Position numbers and translations under genes: made by a program. The notes beneath the pieces are model-generated. The model was not told where the DNA came from. It did no database searches and worked only from the letters and a program-made list of their open reading frames with translations. From assembly GCF_002252625.1 (NCBI RefSeq), contig NZ_NQKW01000007.1, positions 107,740 through 171,739 on the forward strand: 64,000 bases of DNA, in the 5' to 3' direction. Below, piece after piece: positions 8,438 to 18,400 of this stretch. Position 1 is the stretch's first letter. Every line of letters starts with the position of its first letter. This DNA is from Synechococcus sp. 1G10. Its GTDB lineage: Bacteria; Cyanobacteriota; Cyanobacteriia; PCC-6307; Cyanobiaceae.

Positions 8438-8482
8438 ACCGGTTACCACCGCGACTGATACTGGACGCTCACGCACGGCGCT

Positions 8483-9724
8483 GTGTCCGGCTGGCTGCTG
8501 ATTCTAGCCCTCCTGGCCCTCGGAGGACTGCTGGCCACCTTGGGGGATCGGCTGGGCAGCCGGGTGGGCAAGGCCAGGCTCAGTCTGTTCAACCTGCGGC
8601 CTCGAAACACGGCCGTGCTGATCACGGTGCTCACGGGCAGCCTGATCAGCGCCGTCTCCCTCGGCCTGATGCTGGCCGTCAGTGAACGGTTGCGCGTCGG
8701 CCTGTTCGAACTCGACGCCCTGCAGGCAAGGCTGCTGGAGAGCCGCAACACCCTGCGCCGCAGCGAGCGGAACCTGCGCAGCAGCCGGCAGGAACAGGCC
8801 CGTGTGGAAGCAGCCCTGCAACGGGCCCGCCGCGACCGAGAGCAGACCCGTCGTCAGCTCACCGCCGCCGAGATCCAGGCGCGTCAGTTGCGCGGCGAAC
8901 TCAAGCCTCTGCAGGCCCAGCAACAGCAACTGCTGGCCCAGCGCGACCGCCTCAACCGGGACATCCGCGCCAGGGACCAGGACATCCGCAAAACCGAAAC
9001 GGAACTGGCCCGGGTGCGCGGCCTGATCACTGCCGGCGAAACCGAACTCAAGGGACTGGAGGAGAAACTGATCGCCATGCGCCGCGGCGATGTTGTGATC
9101 AGCAGCGGACAACCCCTCGCCAGCGCCAAGGTGAACCCCCGCAACGCAACCGAAGCCAACGCAGCGATCGTGGCCCTGCTGCGTCAGGCCAATCTCAACG
9201 CCTTCCAGCGGGTGCTGCCCACACAAGCCCCCAACCGTCAGATCCTGCTGGTGCCACGCCAGGACATCGCCACCCTGGAATCACGGATTTCCCGAGGTGG
9301 GCCCTGGGTGGTGAGCATCCTCTCGGCCGCCAACGTGTTGCGCGGCGAGGACCAGGTGCTGGGCTTCCCCGACCTCAGACCCAACCGCCAGGTACTGCAA
9401 CGGGGAGATCTGATGGCCTCCACGGTGCTGGAAGGCAATGAACGCTCCAGCGAGCAGGTGCGCAACCGCCTCAACCTGCTGCTGGCGGCCTCCTTCGCCA
9501 AGGCCCAGCGGCAGGGCTCGATTGCCGACGGGGTCCAGTTCGACGTGGCCAGCTTCAACCGGCTGGGGCGGGAACTGAGCGAGCGGCCCACCGGACAGAC
9601 CGTGACCCTCGAGGCCGTGGCGCTCCGCGACGCGGAAACCCCCGACCCGCTGGTGATCGAACTGCGCCTAAGCGCAGTCCCCACTGAGCCGCGGCAGGAG
9701 CGGCAGGGCCCCGGGCGGCCATGA
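8483..9724 (+). CDS. DUF3084 protein, membrane-anchored coiled coil
   Basis: A 413-residue protein of the mainly cyanobacterial DUF3084 family; function unknown. Two N-terminal transmembrane segments (about residues 3-20 and 47-67) are followed by a long coiled coil rich in Arg/Gln/Glu/Leu (about 78-195) and a folded C-terminal domain (about 200-400). The overall plan resembles proteins that tether a cytoplasmic domain at a membrane. Start is GTG at 8483. The stop overlaps the next gene by 4 bp, so it is coupled to the RNase-H-fold protein downstream. ntcA ends 45 bp upstream on the same strand. Confidence 0.8.
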   Translation: MSGWLLILALLALGGLLATLGDRLGSRVGKARLSLFNLRPRNTAVLITVLTGSLISAVSLGLMLAVSERLRVGLFELDALQARLLESRNTLRRSERNLRSSRQEQARVEAALQRARRDREQTRRQLTAAEIQARQLRGELKPLQAQQQQLLAQRDRLNRDIRARDQDIRKTETELARVRGLITAGETELKGLEEKLIAMRRGDVVISSGQPLASAKVNPRNATEANAAIVALLRQANLNAFQRVLPTQAPNRQILLVPRQDIATLESRISRGGPWVVSILSAANVLRGEDQVLGFPDLRPNRQVLQRGDLMASTVLEGNERSSEQVRNRLNLLLAASFAKAQRQGSIADGVQFDVASFNRLGRELSERPTGQTVTLEAVALRDAETPDPLVIELRLSAVPTEPRQERQGPGRP

Positions 9725-10170
9725 TTCACCCAGTTACGCAGACTCTGCCGAGTCATGGTGCCCTGGCCGGGCTCGATCCGGGGCGTAGCAAATGCGGCCT
9801 GGTGCGCACTGACGTGGACCGGCAGCAGCTGCTCGACGCCCTGGTGATCGCTCCTGAGCAGGCCTGGGGCCGCCTGGAGGGCTGGCTGCTGCGGGGGGAG
9901 GTGGTGGCGGTGATCCTCGGCAATGGCACCGGCAGCGACGGCTGGCGGCGGCGGCTGGAGCCGCTGGTGCCCGTGCTGCTGGTGGAGGAGCACGGTTCAA
10001 CCCTGGCCGCGAGACAGCGCTTCTGGGAGCTGCACCCCGCCCGCGGCTGGCACCGGCTGTTGCCCCGCGGCCTGCGCCAGCCACCCCGAGACTGGGACGA
10101 TGTAGTGGCGCAGCTGCTGCTGGAGCGGCTGCTGGGCCACCCCCTGGCTACGGCACCGGAGGCGCACTGA
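9721..10170 (+). CDS. RNase H-fold (YqgF/RuvC-like) resolvase-type protein
   Basis: A 149-residue protein with the first strand and Asp of the RNase H fold, ALAGLDPGRSKCGLVRTD, a second strand ending in VVAVILGNGTGSDGW, the Glu-bearing PVLLVEEHGST, and an Asp near the C-terminus in PRDWDDVVAQLLLER. These fit the YqgF/RuvC-like nuclease layout, with the acidic residues in the right order. Target is unknown. The ATG at 9721 overlaps the DUF3084 stop (ATGA), a pairing that suggests a joint role. Confidence 0.72.
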   Translation: MIHPVTQTLPSHGALAGLDPGRSKCGLVRTDVDRQQLLDALVIAPEQAWGRLEGWLLRGEVVAVILGNGTGSDGWRRRLEPLVPVLLVEEHGSTLAARQRFWELHPARGWHRLLPRGLRQPPRDWDDVVAQLLLERLLGHPLATAPEAH

Positions 10171-10199
10171 AGCGTCTCTGACGCTGAGAGTGGGTGGCC

Positions 10200-10457
10200 C
10201 TAGAACTTGGCCCGCACGGTGAAGGCATAGTCGCCGCCGGGCTCGAGCTGGTAATCAACCTGGAGCAGAAAGCGCAGCAGAGCGTCCTGGATCAGGGCAC
10301 GGCCCAGGGAGGGCTCCACCGTCAGCTCGCCACGGCCGAAGGCCCAGCAGAAGGTCCAATGGAAGCCGCCGGCGGCCACCTCGCCCTCCAGTAACTGATG
10401 GCTGAAGCTCTGATGCAGCACCCGCAGCTGGGCGGTGGTGGCGGGCAGGGGGCTCAC
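10200..10457 (-). CDS. DUF3146 family protein
   Basis: An 85-residue cytoplasmic protein assigned to the cyanobacterial DUF3146 family by its overall sequence (EVAAGGFHWTFCWAFGRGEL in the middle and a C-terminal LQVDYQLEPGGDYAFTVRAKF-like strand). It has no membrane segment and no recognisable catalytic motif. It follows pth by 36 bp on the same strand and could be the distal gene of a psbH-tatA-pth-DUF3146 series, all in one direction. Function unknown. Confidence 0.7.
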   Translation of the reverse strand: MSPLPATTAQLRVLHQSFSHQLLEGEVAAGGFHWTFCWAFGRGELTVEPSLGRALIQDALLRFLLQVDYQLEPGGDYAFTVRAKF

Positions 10458-10493
10458 GGGATCAGGGAGCGGGGCGGTGGGGCCAATTCAGCG

Positions 10494-11120
10494 TCAGACA
10501 GAGGTGGGCTGAAAACTGTTCAGGCGGTTGCCTGCCCGTTCGTAACCCCAGCGGCGGATGCAGCTGACACCCTCGAGCACCTCGTTCAGCACCTGTTGCA
10601 ACAACGGCAACTCGTCAGCCTCGAAGCGGCCCAGCACATGGGAAATCGTACGGGCTCTGCGCAGAGCTGGGTCCAGCGCCGGAGCACCGATGCCGATGCG
10701 CAAGCGGGCGAAGTCCTGGCTGCCCAGGTGAGCGATGGTGCTGCGCAGGCCGTTGTGACCACCGGCACTGCCGGAGCGGCGCAACCGCAGGCGCCCCAGG
10801 GGCAGGTCCATATCGTCCACCAGCACCAGCATCTGATCGGGGCGGAGCCCGAACCAGTCGAGCGTGGCCCGGATCGAGCGGCCGCTCTCGTTCATGAAAG
10901 TGCTGGGCTTGAGCAGACGCAGCCGTTCTGAGCCCTGGCCGAGATCGGCGATGGTTCCCTGCAGCTTGCCATTCGCCCGAAAGGTGACTCCATCGCGCCG
11001 CACGAGCTGATCGAGGGCCATGAAGCCAACGTTATGGCGGGTGTGGGCGTACTTCTCGCCAGGATTGCCGAGGCCGACGAGCAGCTGCAGGTCGGCCAAT
11101 GGTGCAGTGGTGACGCTCAT
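10494..11120 (-). CDS. pth: Peptidyl-tRNA hydrolase
   Basis: Pth releases peptides from prematurely dropped-off peptidyl-tRNA. The 208-residue protein shows the conserved LLVGLGNPGEKYAHTRHNVGF (catalytic His in HNVG), KPSTFMNESGRS, VDDMDLPLGRLRLRRSGSAG and GGHNGLRS motifs. Length is typical. The start MSVTTAPLAD at 11120 was preferred over an upstream codon three positions earlier. It lies 50 bp downstream of tatA on the same strand. Confidence 0.95.
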   Translation of the reverse strand: MSVTTAPLADLQLLVGLGNPGEKYAHTRHNVGFMALDQLVRRDGVTFRANGKLQGTIADLGQGSERLRLLKPSTFMNESGRSIRATLDWFGLRPDQMLVLVDDMDLPLGRLRLRRSGSAGGHNGLRSTIAHLGSQDFARLRIGIGAPALDPALRRARTISHVLGRFEADELPLLQQVLNEVLEGVSCIRRWGYERAGNRLNSFQPTSV

Positions 11121-11170
11121 CGCGGGCACCTGCCGGCAGACAGGCAGGCGGCGGGTTGCAGCAACAACGC

Positions 11171-11533
11171 TCAGCTGGACGCAGGGGCATTGGGCGGCTC
11201 AGACGACTGAGCGATGGCCTCGACAACGGTGCCGGCTTCGGCGGGGTTGATATCAGTTGTGCTGGCCTCGGCAATGTTGCGCTCAGCATCAGCAGAAGCT
11301 GCGACCAGGGGTTCGGCCGCCATGACTTCCGTACCAAGGCTGCTGGCGGTCACCGTTTCGGTGTCGACAGCCTTGCGGAACTCCTGCTCGAACTCGCGCG
11401 AGGCCGACTGGAAGCCCTTGAGGGTGCGGCCGAGGGTCCGACCCAGCTCCGGCAGGCGCTTGGGCCCGAAGACCAGCAGGCCGATGGCAGCAATGACCAC
11501 CATCTCCGGAAGACCGATCCCAAAGAAGTTCAT
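11171..11533 (-). CDS. tatA: Sec-independent protein translocase TatA/B-type subunit
   Basis: A 120-residue Tat component for export of folded proteins across the plasma or thylakoid membrane. It has the short N-terminal helix IGLPEMVVIAAIGLLVF, the hinge FGPKRLPELGR and the amphipathic helix TLGRTLKGFQSASREFEQEF. The acidic, Ala/Thr-rich C-terminal tail (residues 55-120) is variable in the family. The FGP hinge and N-terminal Glu are more TatA-like than TatB-like. psbH lies just upstream on the same strand. Confidence 0.88.
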   Translation of the reverse strand: MNFFGIGLPEMVVIAAIGLLVFGPKRLPELGRTLGRTLKGFQSASREFEQEFRKAVDTETVTASSLGTEVMAAEPLVAASADAERNIAEASTTDINPAEAGTVVEAIAQSSEPPNAPASS

Positions 11534-11588
11534 GAAGGAAGGATCTCAGGGAAAGGGCAGCAGCGAGGAGAAGGGACGATCCCGACGA

Positions 11589-11789
11589 TCAGCCCATGCC
11601 GTTCCAGTTGACGGTGATGCCGTCGAGGAGCAAAGAACGGTTGTACAGCTGGAGGATCACCAGCAGGAAGACCAGAAACAGCGCCATGGCGACACCCATC
11701 ACCGGGGTGGTTCCCCAGCCGGGCACGACCTTGCCGTACTCGGAGTTGAGGGGGCGCAGCAGATCTCCCAGGCGGGTGCGTTGGGCCAT
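11589..11789 (-). CDS. psbH: Photosystem II protein PsbH
   Basis: PsbH is a 10-kDa-class subunit of photosystem II with one transmembrane helix, involved in stable PSII assembly and electron flow on the acceptor side. The 66-residue product begins [20 protein letters not shown] and has the conserved [20 protein letters not shown] membrane segment. The N-terminal phosphorylation region of plant PsbH is absent, as usual in cyanobacteria. It is divergent from psbN, an arrangement conserved in many cyanobacteria and chloroplasts; the shared 185-bp region should hold both promoters. Confidence 0.97.
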   Translation of the reverse strand: MAQRTRLGDLLRPLNSEYGKVVPGWGTTPVMGVAMALFLVFLLVILQLYNRSLLLDGITVNWNGMG

Positions 11790-11974
11790 GGCTGTGGTGT
11801 CCTCTCTGGCACACGAGGTGGGATCGTTACTGTAAACGTCGAGTGGCAGCCGGCGCAGCCCTCGCCGAGAGTTGTGAAGGTCCGTTGCCTCCCAAGGGGC
11901 AGCGCCTCTACCGCCTCGCTCCCACGACGCCGCACCCCGGGCTGAGTCCGGCCTGTCCCCCAGCAAAACCACCC

Positions 11975-12115
11975 GTGAGCGAAACCTCCCCAGCCATCTC
12001 CGTGGCGATCACCGTTCTGGTCGCGCTCCTCGCCCTCACCGGGTTCGGGGTGTACACCGCCTTCGGCCCCCCCTCGAAACAGCTCACGGATCCTTTCGAC
12101 GACCACGACGACTGA
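11975..12115 (+). CDS. psbN: PsbN, photosystem II assembly factor
   Basis: A 46-residue single-helix protein needed for photosystem II repair and assembly rather than being a stable subunit. The sequence ends [19 protein letters not shown] followed by DDHDD, diagnostic for PsbN. Start is a GTG at 11975. Its last 32 bp overlap the 3' end of the opposite-strand alpha-mannosidase gene, so the two transcripts are convergent and partly antisense. Confidence 0.95.
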   Translation: MSETSPAISVAITVLVALLALTGFGVYTAFGPPSKQLTDPFDDHDD

Positions 12116-15083
12116 CCCGCCAGCTGGCCAGCTGCCACGGCCCGAGGCGAGTGGAGGTTTCGACCACTGGCCCGCCACTCTCCCTGCCGTCAGCCGCAGT
12201 AAGCCGATCGCCCAGCCCATTGATCCGCTCCAGCAGCTCCCACTCGCCTTCCAGCTCCAGCTGCTGACGGCAGGGAGAGAGGTTCTGTACCGTCAGCCGA
12301 GCAAGGTCGCGATCGCCGTCGCAGACGAGGCTGATCAGGCGCAGATCGGGATGACCCAGCTGCAGCACCGATCCCAGCTCAGATCCGGCATCAGCTGAAA
12401 CCCTGGCCGGCCGCAGCCAGCAGGGCTCGCGGAAGCGCACTGCCGCCGCTGCCACACCGGCCTGGCGCCAGCCCTGCAGGCAGGGCATCAGAGCCAGGCG
12501 CAGACGCTGGGCGCCGTTATCAGCGCCGGGGTCGGGCCAGGTGGGTCCACGCAGCAGCGAGACCCCGAGGGCTTCAGGGCTGCCTGACACACCCTGAGGC
12601 CCATCCAGCAGCACCGCCAGGCCGCCGGTCGAGGACTGGCTCGCCAGCCAACTGATCGCCGACACCTCCCAGCGGCTGGCTTCCCGCGGATTGGCGGCCG
12701 CAGCGATCCGCTCGATCACTCCGCCACTGGTGTCGGCAGCCCAGCGCACAGCCTGGTGCTGCAACGGCAGCTCCAGGCGCAGCAGTTCATGGCGCTGGCG
12801 CCAGTCGACCCGCAGGTTGAGCTCCAGCCAGGGGCAGCTGGCCCGCAGCTGCAGATCGAGGCGCAGGGCGCTGGCACCACAGCGGCCGTGCCAGACCAGG
12901 CGGCTGCAGAGCGGACCGACCTCCGCCAGCACCGGGCACGGCTCCCAATGAAGAGGCAAAGGGTGCTGGCGGTAGTCAGCGGCCAGATCCCAGGCATCCC
13001 AGAACTCGCCGCGGTCGATCCAGCGTCGCCATTGCAGCGGCTCGGCCAGCTGGGGGCTGTGATCACTCCCCCAGAGCTGCTCGAGCCCGAGCGGGCCGAG
13101 CTGGGCCCAGAGCAGACCATTACCCAGCCGCCAGCGCTCGCCGGCGACGAGGGTCTCCAGCCGCACCGGATTCACGATCGAGGCGTCAGAGCTGGCCGGC
13201 GGCGGACTTGACCCAGGCCGCTGGCGCTGACGCAGGAGCTGCAGGGCCGCCACTCCGCCAGGGGAGGGCAGCTGCACCCAGTGGCCGCCGGATCGGGCCG
13301 GCTGCGACGGCAAGGGCTGCTCCCCCAGGCTCCAGTGGCCAGCCGGCAGGCGCATGGTGATGGGGGCCGCCGGCAGTGGCTGCAGCTGGACCCACCACCA
13401 TGGCTCCAGGTCGCTGCACTCCGCCTGGCTGGAGCCCTGACAGCTGGAGGACTCCAGCCAGGCCAGCAGCGCCCGATCACGCCGGCGGGACGCCGCGCGC
13501 CGCGCCTTCTGCCACTGGGGTTCGGCCTGCTCGAACACCTCCGGAATGGAGGTGCCCGGCAGGATGTCGTGGAACTGCTGGAAGAGGAGATCGCGCCAGC
13601 CGGACGACTCCGGACGATCGTCAGGCTCCCCGTGCAGAACGGTGGCGAGATCGGCCTCGCGCAGCAGCCGCTCCAGGGTGCGGTTGTGGCGCTTCTGGTC
13701 GGGGCGGCTGGTGGCACAACCCCGATGCAGCTCCAGGTAAAGCTCATCGCGCCAGACCGGCAGCTGGCCGCTCAAGGGCTCCAGCCGCCGCAGGTAGTGG
13801 CGCAGGTTGCCGTGCCGCTGGGGCGCAGTGGCAGGGTCGTCTCGCCAGAGGTCGAGCTGATCCAGCATTTCACGGGTGGGACCGCCGCCGTGGTCCCCCA
13901 CCCCAGGCAGCCAGAGGGCCTCGGCATCGCCCGTGACCCTCTGCCACTCCAACCGGTAGCGCTCCATCGCCAGGGGGTCGCCATCCGTGCCGATCGGGGC
14001 GCTCATCAGGGCCAGCACCTCGGCGCCACAGCGGCTGCGCCAGCGAAACAGCCGATGCGGGAAAGGGTTGGTGGCGTTCCAGGCCAGCTTGTGGGTGCAG
14101 AACCAGCGCACACCGGTGGCTTCAGCCACCGCTGGCAGGCCGGCGGCAAAGCCGAAGCTGTCGGGCAGCCAGGCCAGCTGGTGCTCCCACTCGGGAAAGG
14201 TCCGGCGGCTGTAGGCCTGCCCCTCCTGGAACTGCCGCAGCAGAGAGGCGGTGTCCACCAGCACGCAATCGGTCTCCACCCAGGGGCCATTGATCGGTTC
14301 CCAACGGCCGTCCACCATGGCCGCACGGATTCGCGCGAACAACGCGGGGCGGTGGCGCTCCAGCCAGGCGTAGAGCGCCGGCGTGGAATGGCCGAAGTGG
14401 AGATCGCGGTGGTGCTCGATCAGATCGAGGGCCGAGCGGAAGGTGCGCTCAGCGGCCTGCCAGGTGTCGGCCACGGGCCAGAGCCAGGCCAGGTCCAGGT
14501 GGGCGTGGCCAAGCAGGTGGAAGCCACCTGGGTTTGCCGGCCCGGCCCGCCGCAGCTGCTCCAGCTCCAGCCGGGTGGCGGCCAGCAGGCCGTCCGGATC
14601 GGCCGGATCCAGGGGCTCCGCCTCGATCCGGCTGAGCATGAGGGCACCGTCGTCATGGTGCGGGCTGCGCAGCTCCAGCTCCAGGCGCAACGGCTCCCCC
14701 TGCCACCAGCGCTGCGGCAGGGCCCAGCGGCAGGAACTGTCGAACAGATCGCCGCGGTGAACCGTGCGTCCGTCAACCCGGAGTTCGGCGGCATCAGCCC
14801 ACCAGCGCAACGCCAGGCGGGCCAGGGCCGGAGCCCGGCCGCGCCAGCTGGGGGGACAGCTCAGCTCCAGGACCAGACAACGGGTCTGCCCGCCCCGCGG
14901 CCAGGCGATCAGGCCACGGGCGTGCCAGTCGGGGCGATGGCGCCCGGACCAGGGGTCGGCCAGGGCTCCCTGCCAGGAGCCATCCGCACCACGCCGCTGC
15001 CAGGCAGAGAGCAGGTCCAGCCTCGAACGTGATCGAAACGTTTCAATCTCGGGGGGAAGCTGGGGATCCAAGCCCTGCGTCAT
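12084..15083 (-). CDS. Alpha-mannosidase, glycoside hydrolase family 38
   Basis: A 999-residue GH38 enzyme predicted to remove alpha-linked mannose. The N-terminal 170 residues are a beta domain. The catalytic domain starts with the metal-site motif LLGHAHLDLAWLWPV. The nucleophile Asp is in HQLAWLPDSFGFAAGLP, and ETDC in the preceding NGPWVETDC fits the family. Further conserved stretches are GVGDHGGGPT and QQFHDILPGTSIPEVF; the last 350 residues form the beta-sandwich domains. No signal peptide is visible, so it is probably cytoplasmic, acting on recycled or storage oligosaccharides. Its 3' end overlaps psbN by 32 bp. Confidence 0.9.
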   Translation of the reverse strand: MTQGLDPQLPPEIETFRSRSRLDLLSAWQRRGADGSWQGALADPWSGRHRPDWHARGLIAWPRGGQTRCLVLELSCPPSWRGRAPALARLALRWWADAAELRVDGRTVHRGDLFDSSCRWALPQRWWQGEPLRLELELRSPHHDDGALMLSRIEAEPLDPADPDGLLAATRLELEQLRRAGPANPGGFHLLGHAHLDLAWLWPVADTWQAAERTFRSALDLIEHHRDLHFGHSTPALYAWLERHRPALFARIRAAMVDGRWEPINGPWVETDCVLVDTASLLRQFQEGQAYSRRTFPEWEHQLAWLPDSFGFAAGLPAVAEATGVRWFCTHKLAWNATNPFPHRLFRWRSRCGAEVLALMSAPIGTDGDPLAMERYRLEWQRVTGDAEALWLPGVGDHGGGPTREMLDQLDLWRDDPATAPQRHGNLRHYLRRLEPLSGQLPVWRDELYLELHRGCATSRPDQKRHNRTLERLLREADLATVLHGEPDDRPESSGWRDLLFQQFHDILPGTSIPEVFEQAEPQWQKARRAASRRRDRALLAWLESSSCQGSSQAECSDLEPWWWVQLQPLPAAPITMRLPAGHWSLGEQPLPSQPARSGGHWVQLPSPGGVAALQLLRQRQRPGSSPPPASSDASIVNPVRLETLVAGERWRLGNGLLWAQLGPLGLEQLWGSDHSPQLAEPLQWRRWIDRGEFWDAWDLAADYRQHPLPLHWEPCPVLAEVGPLCSRLVWHGRCGASALRLDLQLRASCPWLELNLRVDWRQRHELLRLELPLQHQAVRWAADTSGGVIERIAAAANPREASRWEVSAISWLASQSSTGGLAVLLDGPQGVSGSPEALGVSLLRGPTWPDPGADNGAQRLRLALMPCLQGWRQAGVAAAAVRFREPCWLRPARVSADAGSELGSVLQLGHPDLRLISLVCDGDRDLARLTVQNLSPCRQQLELEGEWELLERINGLGDRLTAADGRESGGPVVETSTRLGPWQLASWRVSRRGRRKDP

Positions 15084-15184
15084 CGATCCCGGCCATCAGT
15101 GACCCATAGGATGATGCGGCTGCCGCAGGGTCGTTCAGGACCCACCTGGCGCCTGTCACTGCCTGTCACCCGCCGGACGGAACC

Positions 15185-15304
15185 ATGCTCGCCCTCAAGA
15201 TCTCCGTTTATTCGGTCGTTTTCTTCTTCATCGGCATCTTCGTCTTCGGCTTCCTGGCCAGCGATCCCACCCGCACCCCCAGCCGCAAGGACCTAGAGGA
15301 CTGA
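15185..15304 (+). CDS. psbI: Photosystem II reaction centre protein PsbI
   Basis: A 39-residue single-helix subunit of the photosystem II core, next to D1. The sequence [20 protein letters not shown] followed by the C-terminal [14 protein letters not shown] is unmistakable. It is transcribed away from the alpha-mannosidase gene, from a start 101 bp beyond that gene's ATG. The next gene downstream on the same strand is the DUF3769 outer-membrane protein. Confidence 0.97.
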   Translation: MLALKISVYSVVFFFIGIFVFGFLASDPTRTPSRKDLED

Positions 15305-15401
15305 AGGCCATCCGCTCAGGGCGGGGTCACTGCATCAACCCACCTGAGCCGAGCAACAGCATCAACAGGGGCATGGCAGGATCGGCCGCGGTCTCGGAGA
15401 T

Positions 15402-18400
15402 GTGGTGCCCTCAGCAACGCTTATCCGGTGGACCATCGGACTGGTGGGTGCGGCAACTCTGGCAACACCTGCTGTGAGCCGGGCCCAGACCCTGGACTCT
15501 GATTCGCCACCGGCACTCCTGAGCGGAGCCGATGTCAGCGAATCCGACACGCTTGTCCCTGAGGCGAAGCCAGGCAATTTCGTAGTGGGATCCGGCGACG
15601 CCAGCGCTGAAGCCACCGCCAGCGAACCCAGCGAAGGCGAACCCCAGGCCGCACCGATAGCAAGTCCAGCTGAACCGGGAGCTTCTGAACCAGCTGTGCC
15701 CGCAGAAGCTGGTGGAACAGCCGGCTCAGAGCCTCCCGTCAAAACCCCTCCCAAGGAACTGAAGATCAGCGCTGATCAACAGGGGTTTGATCTGGTGATC
15801 AACCGCTACGTGGCAAGCGGCAATGCCAGGGCCGTGCTGGCCGGCGGCCGGCTGATGGCGGATCGCCTCGAGTACGACACCATCACCCGCACCCTTTACG
15901 CCACGGGCAGCGTGCGCTTCTGGCGTGGCCAGCAGTATCTGCAGGGCAGCATGTTTCGCTACGGCCTGATCGAAGGCGAAGGGGAGATGGAGGACGTCTA
16001 CGGAGTTCTCGACCTCAAAACCAGCCTGGAGGATCTCGACATTGAGCAGGCCCCCTCCTTGCCGCTCCCCAAGCCCCAGCCGATCGCCTGCCAAACGCTG
16101 CTGCCCGAGATTCCTGACTGGCACCCCCACCCCTGGAGCGCCACCCTCTGGGGCGGGCAGATGTTCCACTCCGATTTCGGCCAGACCTTCCTCGGCCAGG
16201 GTGTCTTCCGGCCGGAGCGGGTGCTGGGCGCTGGCCTGCAGAAGCGACTGATCAAGGCCGGTCCTTTCGCCCTGGAGCTGGACTTCAATGCGCTCGGGCA
16301 CTGGGCCTCAGCTCAGAAGGGCGGGCGTTACATCGCACCCTTCACGGCTTCCGAGGTGGCCAACCTCTCCACCTCCGCCCAGACCTTCGGCGAGTTCACC
16401 GGCGGGATCGGACTACGGGCCTGGCTTCAACCCTGGCTGAGCCTGGGCTTCGTGCAGGGGGTGAGCCTCAACACCAACCTCAGCAACTACGAGGACACCT
16501 ACCGCCGGAAGTCGGCCCGTTTCCTCAACTATCTGGGCTTCGAGATCGAAGGATCCTTCTCACCCCAGTGGTCGATGGTGGGACGGATTCACCATCGCTC
16601 CGGCGCCTTCGGCACTTACAACGGCGTCAGGGAGGGCAGTAACGCCTACCTGCTGGGCCTGCGTTACCGCTTCGGCAGCGATCCAGCGCCGCAGGATGAT
16701 CCTCAGGCCAATTTGCGGCCGGCCAAGGGCTGCCCCAACCGTGGAGCGGAGCCACCAGATCGCCCCCGCACCCTGCCGGAAGCCCTCGAGCAGGTGGCCA
16801 TGGGCGGTGAGGCACAAGCTCCGGCGCCAGACCCATCGACTTCAGCCAGCAGCGCTGATGGTGCCAAGAGCGCCCCGGGCGGGGAGCCAGCATCGTTCCG
16901 TGCCATGCGAGAGCAGGAGCAGCAGCGCGCCGCCGCCGCGGCGCGCATCAAGCAACGCATCGCCGGAGTGCAGCAACGGGAAGGGCTGGTGATCGAACGC
17001 CGTCGTCAGGCCGGTAGTAACGATGAGGTGGCCACCGATAAGGACAGCGACTTCGGACCGGCCCGGCCACCCCAGGTCAGGCGGCTGCGCTCGGAGAAGA
17101 ATCGCCAGGCTGTGCAGGGCACCCTCACCCATCTGCGCTATCAGGCGGCCAGGATCGTGCTGACAGCAAACGGCTGGAGCAGCGACCGTGCCAGCTTCAG
17201 CAACGACCCCTTCACACCGTCCCAGTCGTGGATGGATGCTGATCAGGTGGTGGTCAACCAGGACGCAAACGGCGATCTGCTGATCACCTCCAGGCGCAAC
17301 CGACTGATCCTGGAAGACCGCCTCGCCATTCCCGTCACCTCGCGCACGCGCATCCGCAAGCAGCAGGAGGTGGAGAACCGCTGGGTGCTGGGGGTCGATC
17401 AGGAGGACCGTGACGGCTTCTATGTGGGCCGGCGCCTGCGGCCGATACGGATCGGCGAGAAGGGAACCCTGGAACTGGAGCCCCAGTTCATGCTCGAGCG
17501 CGCCTACCAGGGCACTACCGACAGCTATCCAATCCCAGGCGGCCAGGCCACCGGACCCTCGGTGAGCCAGGACAACACCCTGGGCGACCTTTTCGGCCTG
17601 GAAGCCCGGCTGAAGGCGCCGCTGCTGGGGTTCGACACCAGCTTGAACCTCGACATCTCCACCTTCAATCCTGAGAACATCGCCAACGGCACCCGCAGCT
17701 GGGGCCAGCTGGATCGCAACATCAACCTCCCCCTGGTGGGCTCCACCACGGCCCGCCTCTTCGGGGCTTACCGCTTCAGGATCTGGAATGGATCCCTCGG
17801 CGAGCAGGACATCTATTCGGCCTATGGCGCCTCCCTGGAGAAAGAAGAGACTCTCCCCAACTGGGGCAAACTCAGCAACCGCTACTTCTGGCGGGTGGGC
17901 CTGGGTAACTACCAGAGCAACGAATTCCTCAGCAATGGAGAGGAATCCAGGAATCTTGCCCAGCTCTGGCGAGCCAACGCAGTGGGATCACTCAACAGCT
18001 CCCTGCAGCTTTGGCGAGGCCGGGCCCTGCCCTCCACCCCGGATGGGGCCCTGCGCTATTCACCCGAGCCGATCGTGCCTGGCCTGACCCTGAACACGAA
18101 TCTTTCAGGAAATGTGGCCTACTTCGGCGACGGCAGCTACCAGAACACCTTCTCGATCTCCGGTGGTCCCACCCTCACTCTGGGGCACTTCAACAAGCGC
18201 TTCTTCGATTTCACTCAGCTGACGGTCACTGGCGGCATCACCCTGCGCAATGGCCTCAGCCCATTCGGCTTCGACGCGGCGGTCGATCTGGGCACGGTTG
18301 GAATCGGGCTCACCCAGCAGATCGCCGGTCCGCTTCTGTTCAACGGGGGGATCGGCGTCAACGTGGACCCTGCCTCGCCGAACTACGGCGAATTGACCGG

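Noticed and set aside
13281..15032. Open plus-strand frame of 583 codons
   Set aside because: Antisense to the alpha-mannosidase, with Gly/Gln/Ala-rich composition and no domain; the GH38 motifs on the other strand are clear.
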